Below, in pieces: positions 11,701 through 21,449 of a DNA stretch of 64,000 nt. The notes below the pieces were generated by a model. That model searched no databases, was not told the origin of the DNA, and saw only the letters and a list, made by a program, of their open reading frames with translations. The stretch is from contig OZ038457.1 in assembly GCA_964036195.1 (NCBI GenBank), positions 13,543,147 to 13,607,146 on the forward strand, in the 5' to 3' direction. The DNA is from Sphaerolaimus hirsutus. Taxonomy: Eukaryota; Nematoda; Chromadorea; Monhysterida; Sphaerolaimidae. A program made the translations under genes and the position numbers. The number at the start of each line of letters is the position of its first letter. Position 1 is the stretch's first letter.

Positions 11701-14466
11701 TCTGGGGTATCTTGAATTTTGACCCTCCGAGTGGTTGGATACATAGCTGAGCGGCCTTCGGGATAGATAGATAGCTGGAAAAAAATTTGGGGGGTTGGGG
11801 GGGTTGTGGTTGTTCGATATATAGGCTATTTCAGGGTGTAGAAGGAAGAAAATGGAGAAAAATCGCTAAAAGTAGGTATAAAATAGCTCAAAATGGGTAT
11901 ACAAGAGCATATAGTACTGAAAATTAGTAAATAGGAACAAAAACTAGTATTTTGGAGGTTAAAATCTATAAAAAAGGTATGAAGAATAGCGATTTTGAGC
12001 GAAAATTGGGGTATAGTTTCTCAAACATCGCTCCAGATAGGTAGGTAGCTGAGCGATTTGGGGGGGTAGTAGCACAAAATTTTGCCTCCAGGATAGATAG
12101 ATAGATAGATAGATAGCTGAGCGGCCTCCGGGATAGATAGATAGCTGGGCGGTTGGGGGGGGGGGGGGGTTCACAGCTTTTTATTATATAATAGCATGAA
12201 AAATAGATACTTTTACATTAAAACTGTCATAAACACGATGAAAGTAAACGCCATTGATAATTTGTAGGTGCAACTGTGCATAGGTACTAAAATTTTTGGC
12301 TGTGGTTTTTAAAAAAAACGGCTTTGATGCTTGCGATTTTAAAAAAACGTTGAAAAAATTCCCATCCCATCCCTACACAGTTCCCACGGCGAGAGAATTC
12401 AATTTTGACATGTAAAGGGACACGCAACCTGCCACCGACTCTGGGGTATCTTGAATTTTGACCCTCCGAGCGGTTGGATACATAGCTGAGCGGCCTTCGG
12501 GATAGATAGATAGCTGGAAAAAAATTTGGGGGGTTGGGGGGGTTGTGGTTGTTCGATATATAGGCTATTTCAGGGTGTAGAAGGAAGAAAATGGAGAAAA
12601 ATCGCTAAAAGTAGGTATAAAATAGCTCAAAATGGGTATACAAGAGCATATAGTACTGAAAATTAGTAAATAGGAACAAAAACTAGTATTTTGGAGGTTA
12701 AAATCTATAAAAAAAGGTATGAAGAATAGCGATTTTGAGCGAAAATTGGGGTATAGTTTCTCAAACATCGCTCCAGATAGGTAGGTAGCTGAGCAATTTG
12801 GGGGGGTAGTAGCACAAAATTTTGCCTCCAGGATAGATAGATAGATAGATAGATAGCTGAGCGGCCTCCGGGATAGATAGATAGCTGGGCGGTTGGGGGG
12901 GGGGGGGTAACACCCCCCACCCCCCATTCGAGACCCCTGCACCAACTACTGGATTTTGAGTGCTATTTATATCGTATTCTGTTTCAAAGTGGGAACGAGA
13001 TTTTCTCATTACAAATACAAAATAACATTTTATTCAAAAAGTCAAAAGTTATAAAATGAACATAATTTGCAGCATGGAACATTAGTAATTTGAAGCATAC
13101 AATACTGCATATTGTTCCAATGAATTAGGGGACCTATGCCAGTAAAATCAAGGGCCAGCTAGTAAAATTCCATATAATATTCGTACGGTTTTAGAAACGG
13201 TTTTAGACGCACCTGTCCAAAGGCACCTTTGCCAATGAGCTGGTCGACCTCGTATCTGTACGCGATGTGGTCCCGGGGAACGATCACGTAACTGCCGCAT
13301 TTGTCGTCAAAAGACGGCTGGTTTCCGCTCGAATAGCCCCCAAAGGCCGGCGCTCTGCCAATACTTGGAACACTGCCAACACCCCTGGAAATCGACGGCG
13401 CCGCCGGTAACTTCCTGCTCAACTCGGCGCCGATAAAGTAAACCTGCGGGTACTGCAATATCTCGACCTGCTCATAAGCGGTCAGCCGGGCGCGCATGCG
13501 GCGTGAATTAAGCACCTGCAGAAAAGTGACACCAGTTAGAGTTAGAGGCAGGCGCCAGACAGATGCGAAAAGAATGCGCAATCATAGGCGCAACATACGA
13601 AAACCAACCTCGCGGGGCGACATGGGACGGCGCGTATCCACTTTGGCGGCGCCATTGCTGTCGTTGGTGTTGCAGCTGGACGACGTGGACGCGTGGCCGT
13701 CGGGCGACGTGGACACGTCCGAGCTGCTCGCCTTGAGCGACTCGGCGCTGGACACGGTGGTGCCCTTCGACAGGCGGCGCTGGAACCTGCCGCTGCACTT
13801 GCCCACGTTGCTGTAGGAAGACGCCTGCGTCCGGGGAGGGTTTGCGGAACAGATAGCTGAGCATTTGGTGGGGGACTCCCCTCTGGACCTCTGTGCAGAA
13901 CCCATGCATTATAATGCATAACATTAGCAACGGCACACCACACACTGAAATTCACACAGTTGTGTTTGAGCGTTTTTTCGAACTACAAATCGGAAATCTA
14001 CCGAACGGAAACCGAACAGTGTCAGAAAAAACTTTGACCCACTTGCGAATTGTTGAAGGAAAAAAAAGAAAATTCTGAGAGTTCTGCTTCCGTAACAAAA
14101 GAACGCATACATCAAAATTTCAGTGTACTGCGCCAAATTTTCACACATCCAGCGGTTGGGATCACATGACCACGGATCTGTACCCCACGCGATACCCGGC
14201 AGGGAGCAGCATGTCCGTTCACGCAACAATGAAAAAGCGCAGTACTCGCGAACCTTCTCGCGAAGAGTGAATAAGCTGGACGACTTTGCCACGTGGAAGG
14301 GCCCCGGCCTGGCGCTCGGCGCCGCCGACAGCGCCCCCGTCGCCGCCGACGACACGCGCGCGCACAGCGGACGCAGGTTGTACCCGTCTGCAAGCACACA
14401 CGCATTGCCTAAGTCAGACAGTCAACGAGAATTGACAAAGGACTCACATTCCCTGCGACCTGACAT
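5749..14466 (-). CDS. DYRK2-like: Class II DYRK-type dual-specificity protein kinase (DYRK2/DYRK4-like)
   Basis: Ten coding exons: 14448-14466, 14254-14387, 13609-13824, 13213-13515, 9279-9537, 8404-8631, 7148-7285, 6805-6923, 6339-6509, 5749-5868; about 568 aa. All junctions are GT-AG and phases agree. DYRKs autophosphorylate an activation-loop tyrosine and then phosphorylate Ser/Thr substrates. Exon 4 carries the DYRK-homology box ([17 protein letters not shown]), then the glycine loop GKGAFGQ. Later exons give VAVKLI (catalytic Lys), [15 protein letters not shown], the activation motif [13 protein letters not shown] and DMWSLGC, and end with RITPHD/ALHHPWL. The RGPP and YC-containing C-lobe inserts match DYRK2/3/4 in spacing. 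The Ser-rich N-terminus (exons 2-3) is typical of the class. The catalytic loop reads HAD where the family usually has HCD. The start is the first in-frame ATG in a 43-nt exon (14448-14490) behind a TTTTCAG acceptor, so upstream exons are likely and the start could lie further 5'. The 3.7-kb intron 4 is full of repeats. Confidence 0.92.
5869..6338. other. DYRK intron 9
   Basis: 470-bp intron between the last two coding exons. AT-rich; a CCCCCCC run at about 6157. No repeat end or exon recognised. Confidence 0.5.
6975..7122. mobile_element. Short palindromic element filling DYRK intron 7
   Basis: Ends GGCCGTCCAACACCCTGTAAAG and CAGGGTCTGGGATTGGCACC are inverted relatives. It accounts for most of the 224-bp intron. 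Confidence 0.5.
7385..7545. mobile_element. Short MITE (CCTACCATAATTTAA ends) in DYRK intron 6
   Basis: Ends GAATCCTACCATAATTTAA and GGTTATGGTAGGTTTCC are inverted. Relatives at 25226-25384 and 48347-48539 are framed by the CGGCGGACCGCA sequence. Confidence 0.55.
7646..8358. mobile_element. hAT-type MITE, TAGGGATGG family
   Basis: Ends TAGGGATGG and CCATCCCTA with poly-T/A AAAAGCGCTTTTT arrays just inside; perfect target duplication AAACAACC (7638-7645, 8359-8366). 713 bp in DYRK intron 6, 45 bp from the exon 6 donor. The GC palindrome is at about 8193-8213. Confidence 0.88.
8813..9159. mobile_element. TA-flanked MITE (TACCGTATT family), complete
   Basis: Ends TACCGTATTACCTCTAAATA and TTCGAGGTAATACGGTA; TA at both outer edges, as in Tc1/mariner-type insertions. 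347 bp in DYRK intron 5. Confidence 0.8.
10025..10741. mobile_element. Degraded TAGGGATGG-family hAT element
   Basis: Left end TAGGGATGG and degraded right end CCATCCATA. Interior matches 7646-8358 and 59313-59956. No matching target duplication, so it is rearranged or old. Confidence 0.6.
10742..11640. mobile_element. Rearranged TAGGGATGG-family fragments
   Basis: Contains an inverted fragment (about 10760-10870), then a direct fragment with the TATGTGGGAGCACATTGGCTG-type core (about 11130), then a truncated copy ending CCATCCCTA at about 11636. Confidence 0.55.
11433..12171. repeat. Tandem duplication, copy 1 (739 bp)
   Basis: Starts CACAGCTTTTTATTATATAA and is repeated almost base for base from 12172. 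It includes a TAGGGATGG fragment and a truncated CAGGGGTCTC/GATA element ending in a poly-G run. Confidence 0.85.
12172..12907. repeat. Tandem duplication, copy 2
   Basis: Same order as copy 1 with only a few substitutions (for example GAGTGG versus GAGCGG, CTGAGCGATTT versus CTGAGCAATTT) and one-base length changes in A and G runs. Confidence 0.85.
12441..12939. mobile_element. hAT-type MITE, CAGGGGTCTC/GATA family
   Basis: Left end CTGGGGTATC, right end GAGACCCCTG; flanks CACCGACT (12433-12440) and CACCAACT (12940-12947), an 8-bp duplication with one mismatch. Interior has the unit CCTCCGGGATAGATAGATAGC twice and a GATA run. Confidence 0.75.
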
Positions 14467-14490
14467 GCTTAGCTTGTCTACTGCAACAGT

Positions 14491-15618
14491 CTGAAAAGGA
14501 GAGATATATACAACTCATGGAGAGCAAAGAACGGCGAAAAATGCGCAGTTTCGTCCGCCATTGTTAATGGTCACGCCTCAAACGTACAGCGCGGCGGAAT
14601 TTCCCACTACTCGTATATTTCTGTCATAGTTTTGTGTCAAAAAAAAGCAGAAAGAAGACTATTGCGCATCAAAATGATCACCATGACAGCAGTTGACTCA
14701 GAAGTGATATCGGTGAATTAATTGAGCCGCGCTACAGCGCAATCATCAAATAATTGGCGACTTGCCAGCGAATACACCGCTGGGGTTATTGAACACGAGG
14801 CGAGTGGGTAATTACCTAAAAAATAAAAATAATTTTGAAATGTGCGCAGCTGCCGCCTCGCCGGCACTCGTCCAAATTTAGCGCTTGTGCGAAAAGCGCT
14901 ATGCATCATTGATAGCGTCGTTTTCTCAACCGACGACAAAAACTACACCCGTGTGCGGGCAATGTGTAAAACAAAATAAATGGGAAAATGCAAAACGTTA
15001 TCGGAAGTTCATCGCGACGCGAATCGCGTGTTATTATGTGGATGTGTTTGCACACGCCGCACCTGCCCCACGATCGATAAAATCAGATAAAGGCCAATGT
15101 GGTAGGATATTTGACTATCGTACCAGCGGATGTGGGCGCAGCGTGTCGGGCGTCGCGCATCCGCCGCCTGAATAGAGCCAAATAATTTCTCCATTACGAA
15201 CCCGCTTGCCCGGTACGGAAAATGTGACGTGTTTTGATTATTGTATTGCGTTGTTTTCGACAGTGATGCACGTTTTTCGAGCTAATAAACATACAGCAAA
15301 ATACCAACGCATTTCCTCAAAATAAATACAATTTTACGCCAGATCAGCATTTCGAGGGGAGGGTCAATACGAGTGATTATTATTGCCTTTACCTATTATT
15401 ATTTCGTCGCAGTTCATGATTAATTCGAGGTAAAAAAATGAATGAAATGAATCTGTTCACATTGAAAAGTCAGTTCACTCACCATACTTTACGCTCATTC
15501 TGTGGGGGGGGGTATTTCAAGGGGTGGGTTTATATTCCCCCGCCCACCCAGAAGTGAGGGTAACTATTTCAGGGAAGGTTAATTTTATGCTGGGGGTAAC
15601 TCGACGGAATCAGGTAGG
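14491..15618. other. Upstream region of the DYRK gene
   Basis: No coding exon recognised. It probably holds 5' noncoding exons and the promoter of the DYRK gene, since the first coding exon begins with a splice acceptor. No TATA box or other element can be fixed with confidence. Confidence 0.35.
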
Positions 15619-15788
15619 TACCGTATTTCCTCGAAATACCCCCCCGGGTGGTGATTGTTTTAGAGTGAGAATTTTGAGGGGGGGGGGGTTAAACGAGGGG
15701 GGTATTTCGAGGGGGTGAGTAATTATTTCATAGTGACCATTTTGAGGGGGAGTATTTCGAGACGGGGGTATTTCGAGCAAATACGGTA
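15619..15788. mobile_element. TA-flanked MITE (TACCGTATT family), short
   Basis: Ends TACCGTATTTCCTCGAAATA and TCGAGCAAATACGGTA; mostly poly-C/poly-G with GTATTTCGAGG units. Confidence 0.7.
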
Positions 15789-17090
15789 GATATAATTGTT
15801 CATCGATCCCGGCTTGAATCAGGTTCGTTAAAAAGACAATCCTTCGTCAAAACGGTAAAAACTCAGTCCCCGCGAGAAACCCAGACAAATGGATCCAAAT
15901 AAGAGTCTCATACTGGGGTCTCTCTCGAATTGCAACGGACGTGGTGGGATTTTTGCATAATTTTTATTGTATATTATACATCCAGCGACGTTTTTTAATT
16001 TTATGGAAATTCATCATATTAATTACAGGTTTTTTCCCGAAATGCGTTATGACCAATCTCAGCTGTTCAGTCGGCGACATTACACCAGTGACAACAACAA
16101 TACCGGTGAAATCTTTAAAGTTTTCAGGTCTGAATTTAACCAGTGCAACTTTAGTCGCCAACTTAGCGAAAGCGCAATCGGTCACCAATCATACATTTCA
16201 TATTATTTTATTTCAAATGAATAGTAAATAATTACTTTTATCGAGTTTTTTCTACATGCCACAAAAAAGCGAAATAAAATCGCTGATACAAGTGCTCTTC
16301 AGCAATCACAATTGCGCATTTTCTCACATCGAAGCGAAAAACCGGTCAATTTAGTAATCGTTTTTATTTTTACCAGTCTAACATCGCCGGGTAATTTTTT
16401 ACCACTCTGGGATTGTACATTTGCTTAAATTTTCAACAATTTCTCGTGTACCTTATTTTGCTCACCTCAACCTACATATATACAGGCGCAAGGCGACACA
16501 CGCAACACAATGTCATTCATAACCCACAACATATGCGCGTAGGTGAATTCAGTTGGAGCAAAGCGTTCGAGTCCAGTGGCCAGTGACCAGTGGCGCAAGA
16601 ATATTTTACATGCCCATGCAGCACCAAATAGTGGTGGAAACGGGAAATGCCGCTTGTTGCATAGGGGATCTTGGTAAGACAGTTTGTTGCAAACACCCCA
16701 GCCACCAAATTAAATTTGAACATAAAACACGAGTAAGGCACTCGACTGGCGAACCATTTTCATTAATTGTGTCTTATATTTAAATTTTACCCATTATCAT
16801 ATTCATTTTAGCATGTTTCCATGAAGTGTCTCTATTATCTGAGGCTGGTTATTGGAGAGTAGTCAGTAATTGTTTTTTCATGAAGCTCAGAGCAAAAAAG
16901 CCAGCCACACCCTAGTTGAGATTTTAAAGTTGCCAGTCAACTGAAAATCGATTTTCGATGTGTCTTATTTACATCATATGATAATGCAACACATGGCAAT
17001 ACATAATTTCTGGATGCTGCATAAAGTCTTTCTGTTAATAGAAGAACACCATTTTCCCCAGCAATTTTTCACACATTTTTTATTTGAACA
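15789..17090. other. Intergenic, no gene seen
   Basis: AT-rich. Several short open frames on both strands lack conserved motifs or splice context. Confidence 0.4.
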
Positions 17091-17470
17091 TACTGTATTT
17101 CCTCGAAATACCCCCTCAAAATGACCACTATGAACTTGTAATCCCCCTGAAATACCCCCAAATTGAGTGTAAAGAGAATGTAGACACAGTTTGTGTTCTG
17201 CATAATATAGAAGACATGTTAAAACAATAATTAAGACACGTTAGAACAGGGTTTGTGCCATCTACATACTTATATACCTATGTCTACAGACGTTAATACA
17301 TGCCAGTTATCGTTGCATTTTTCTACCTCAGTGTACGTTACCGATGAATTAGTACTGGGAGTTCAAAAAATTTCTGGTGAAGTGAGAACCCCTCCTCTAA
17401 ATACCCTCCTTGTTTAACCCCCCTCAATATTTCCACCATGAAAAAATAAACCCCCTGGGGGTATATCGAG
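17091..17470. mobile_element. TA-flanked MITE (TACCGTATT family), diverged
   Basis: Left end TACTGTATTTCCTCGAAATA; right part CCCCCTGGGGGTATATCGAG lacks the final AATACGG. Confidence 0.6.
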
Positions 17471-19765
17471 TTGTTTGTTTGTGGTAGTTTGTTTTCTGAA
17501 TCAGAGTTGATAACCAGTATTTACATTCACTCTGAAATATGCTTAAAACTGCAGTAAACACTAATGGGTACAATTGTACCAGTACCCATTTGTATGAATA
17601 CTTTATTATAAGTACTGGGTACTTCAGAGTATTTCAGACAATTCAATGGATGCATACAAAAAGCAAAAATGTGACTGTCTATGCCTGTGTTCATACACAT
17701 CTTCACATGTATACAGATCTTTCCCATAATGCAGGCATCGATAAATACACGTATGCACTAAAATTGTGATGACTATTTTACATGGTTTACCCTGAGAAAA
17801 TAAATTCTTTGGTTGAACAAATAAATTTCTACTAAATTTCACACCCAGCACCCAATATATATCTGGAAAAAGACTTTATTTTATGCTACTTTGAAAAATA
17901 CTTCCAGACAATTTTTTCCAATTACTGGGTAAAAAAAATTTTAGCCAGGTATTTTATGAGCATGGGTTAAAATAAAAGTATTTAGTTGTAAATACATGTA
18001 CTTTTCTAAAAGTTTGGTACTGATAACAACTCTGTATGAAACATGAGCAACACTTTAATATCAGAGCAGCAATTCAAACAACACAAAATATGAAAAACAA
18101 GCAGATCTATGAATAATTTTTTTCAAATACTTATAAAGCTCTTGTCATCATTTATTGGCACATTTTTGTCTTTTGATACCCTTCCAACATAATTTCTACC
18201 TACAATTCCATTTGAGGATGCCATTCTATTTCTTTCATGTGTGAAAGAGCCAAAAATTGCTGTTCTAGTGGAGGTACCTCTTATTGCACCCATCTATTGT
18301 AGGTACGCCATTCTATCAGGAGAAATATGGTATGTCTGTCCATGACACCCTTGACACCAGTTTTGTGAGACTTTTACATCTCTAGTCAGGTGCAATTATA
18401 TAAAGGCATATGATGGTACTGCCTTCTGATGCTGGCACCAAAGCAAAAAGTATCAGGGGACTTGGTGCCATTAGCAGTGGTGTTGATGATTGGTGCCATG
18501 CCTAACGAAAAGCGCCATGACACGCGTGGTGCTTGGCGTTACATTTATGTGGTACCCAGTATTTTACATACAAGAGGTCCTGGTAGCGGCACCACTGATT
18601 CTCACACTAGACCCACTTAATGGCGCTATCGCGTTTGTTGTTGGGCGGCAAAATCGTGGCACTTTTTACACCACTAGTAAGATGTAATCGAAAACACGGC
18701 AAATATAGGTTTGCACATGTGCACGCAATTTCGGGTGTAATATTCAGGTAGGCGGAGTGTGGCGAGGAGCATACACTGCACACATGTTTTACACATGTGT
18801 ACGTATTTATTTATTATTTTCTTTTTGATTGTATTCACTCATGATGTGACGTGTCACCCGTTTTCTCTAGATGTTGTCTTGTCGACTTATTTGGTGTCTG
18901 TTTATATCAAAGCCATGGTTTCCAAAAAGTTACCTAATATAACATCGTATTTACTTAAATTTAAATTATACACTAGCGCTGATTGTTGAATTAACAATCA
19001 CGCCCCAGACCCCTATCACCCTGTTTTGGGATAAATTTCAGCTTCAAATCCACAGGCTAGCACTCCTGAAGATTAGCGACACTGCCGTAAATACGTAAAT
19101 ACGTAAATACGTAGACCGGTGATCGGCCTCACACGCAAAAAATTGCTCTTCACATTACATTCCTCTCACAATTGACGAATTTTGCGCAAAATTTTTCACG
19201 TGACCTAATCATTAAAAAACAGGCACATAATAGTAAATCGTATTGCGCGTGCAGTCTTATCAATACAGATATCCATATTATTTACTTATGGCAATAATCG
19301 GTCAAACTTTAGAACTGTTTGTAAATGGAAAAAGTATTATCGCAGGTATGTAGGTAAATATTTAGGTGAGTTTCGTAACAACCCAAAGCAGGGGCCACAT
19401 TTATTTATGGCAGACTATCTGTTTTATGCTAGTGTAGGTAGTAGTTGATTGAACACTAATTTTGTTACTTACCCTTATGTTCCCTTACTTACCCTTATGT
19501 TCAATCAAGGGCAGAAGCAGGGTACTGAACTCAAACGCAAGTTAAAAACATTTCAACGCCATTTACAGTATACACGGACACCCATCGACTACAGCTTCTA
19601 TTCATAAAATTATTATATCTTCAGCCAGAATGTGCACCGGAAACCCAGTTCCCGGATTCAATAGGAATGCACCAAAATACATGTGCTGCTGCGGAGGGAT
19701 TCACTCCATGGTATCTATTTTATTTATTTATCTTATTTATGTCTTTTGATCTTTATCTGGGAATT
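17471..19765. other. Intergenic, no gene seen
   Basis: AT-rich. About 17480-18010 is rich in AGTATTT/AAATACT motifs that recur near 2.2, 20.4 and 36.9 kb, suggesting another dispersed repeat. A three-unit run of ACGTAAAT is at about 19086-19110. Confidence 0.35.
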
Positions 19766-20252
19766 GGGGACTTCCGTTCCAAAAGTTCACAAGCGCCAAA
19801 TCCAGAAAAATCGAGTTAAGCGTGGATTTGACCTCCACGTATAGTTTTTCACATTTTGGAAAAAAAATCAGCATTATAGTCCATTTCGTTCCTGAGATAC
19901 AGTGGTACCGATTTTCAGAAGTTTCACGTCGAAAGTTTACATATCCATCCCAGACCACAGGAGTTTCATTTCATAAGTTCACAAGTCCAAAAAATAGTTT
20001 CATTTCCAAAAGTTCACGGTGCTCCGGATCGCTCGGGGGTGGTTTACAAAATATGACATAACTCCCAAAATATTTGCCAGCCGACAAAATTTAGGGACAC
20101 AAAATTTGTAGACAAATGTCCGAGATATCTGAAAAGCGCAGGGCAAGCTTTGTCGCCCAAACATGGCGCTGCCGGGCCAGCGCCAAACTTTAAAATGCGA
20201 TTTAAAAAAATCGAAAAATCTGGATATGTGAACTTTTAGAATGAAAGTCCCC
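19766..20252. mobile_element. Inverted-terminal element (AAAAGTTCACAAGCGCC family)
   Basis: Ends GGGGACTTCCGTTCCAAAAG and TTTTAGAATGAAAGTCCCC. The GCGCCAAATCCAGAAAAATC segment recurs inverted at the right end of 37194-37984. Confidence 0.6.
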
Positions 20253-20255
20253 AAC

Positions 20256-21391
20256 TATACTCGACGGACCGCATGCTATGCATTTTTCTGAAGGAAACAC
20301 TCCATCATGACGTCATTGTAAAAAAAAAATTTGTTTCAAAAAAAGAAAAACGTTACAGGAAAACACCTTCGTCTCTTGTACGCGACTCGGCTCCTTTCCA
20401 TAGTTGTTAAAACATATTTACTCAATAAATATGTATACTCCAGTACTGCGTAAATATGTTTACATTTCCTCCCGAACAAAATACCGGTACTCACTTACTC
20501 GCGTACTTTTTTCAAAGTACGCAGACAAGTACAGAAAACGTAATTGAGAATATCTTTTGGGGTGCATACAAAGCAAAAACCACTCAAACAAATTTAAACA
20601 GCTGCAAAAATGGCAACGGAAATGATAAGAGTTGCGATGGGTTGGGATATTGAAGACTCTCGCTTTCACTTTTACTCATTTTTACATTTTCCTAGGTACA
20701 AAATTGAGAAAAAAATTGCTATTACGTTTTCTCTGACTAAGAATACAGATATCTACGTTTAATCATCTTTTATGCAGCATAAAAGTAAAATAATTTTACT
20801 TAACGTTTTCTGTACTCAGGGGTGCATAAAAATAAAATACTTTACTGTATTTCTCCGTGTAAACTGCCCGGGTGTTATACAAAACTGAGGCACTTTTCAG
20901 TAACCTTTTTTCAAAACTTGTGTAACACCGGGGCATTAGTTGATTGCGAGGGGGCGTTATGCAGGGGAAATTTTTGCTTTAATATTTACATATTTTGTGT
21001 TCCCTCCCAGTGTGCACCAGGAATAACAATGCATGCCACAAGGCACAACATTCAAGTAGTTCAAACCAAGTGGATGTTTCATTACCGTTCAGCTTGATTT
21101 GTCATGTGAATATTTAAACTTCGCTTATGTTTTTGAAAACAAGAATAGCACCCTGGGGGTGATATAAAGCTGTATAATTCCCTGGGCATTGTGCACAGGG
21201 GGGCGGTTTACACAGAGAAATATGGTACATTTTTGCTTAGTTTGAAAAAAGTTCAGTACTTTCAACAACTCTGCTTTTTTCTTTTCAAAATATTTTTCTT
21301 TTTTTGTGAAAGTGCATACATCCACCTTGCGCGTTATCGACTAAGACATAATTTTGGGTGCATGCATACATTGCGGTCCGCCAAGTATACA
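20256..21391. mobile_element. CGGCGGACCGCA-terminus element, long copy
   Basis: Ends TATACTCGACGGACCGCAT and TTGCGGTCCGCCAAGTATAC. Outer segments match 30484-30727; the middle 0.85 kb is extra sequence, probably a nested insertion of a repeat also seen near 17.5 kb. Confidence 0.6.
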
Positions 21392-21449
21392 TGAAATGCT
21401 TCCAGAGGTTGTAAAAACTCATGCCCTATAAATAACACAGGCGGGAGGA

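Larger units (their letters stand above)
9538..13212. other. DYRK intron 4 (3.7 kb), built almost wholly of repeats
   Basis: Holds a degraded TAGGGATGG element (10025-10741), rearranged fragments of the same family (10742-11640) and a 739-bp tandem duplication with GATA-bearing hAT sequence (11433 to about 12907). Only about 9550-10020 and 12950-13210 look free of recognisable repeats. Confidence 0.7.

Noticed and set aside
12565-12945. 126-residue open frame with YLSIYLS repeats, and its copy at 11959-12174
   Set aside because: Translation of GATA microsatellite and poly-G in a tandem-duplicated repeat.
13542-14397. Several overlapping minus-strand frames of 97-157 residues
   Set aside because: Other frames of DYRK exons 2 and 3, which are GC-rich; phase analysis selects one frame.
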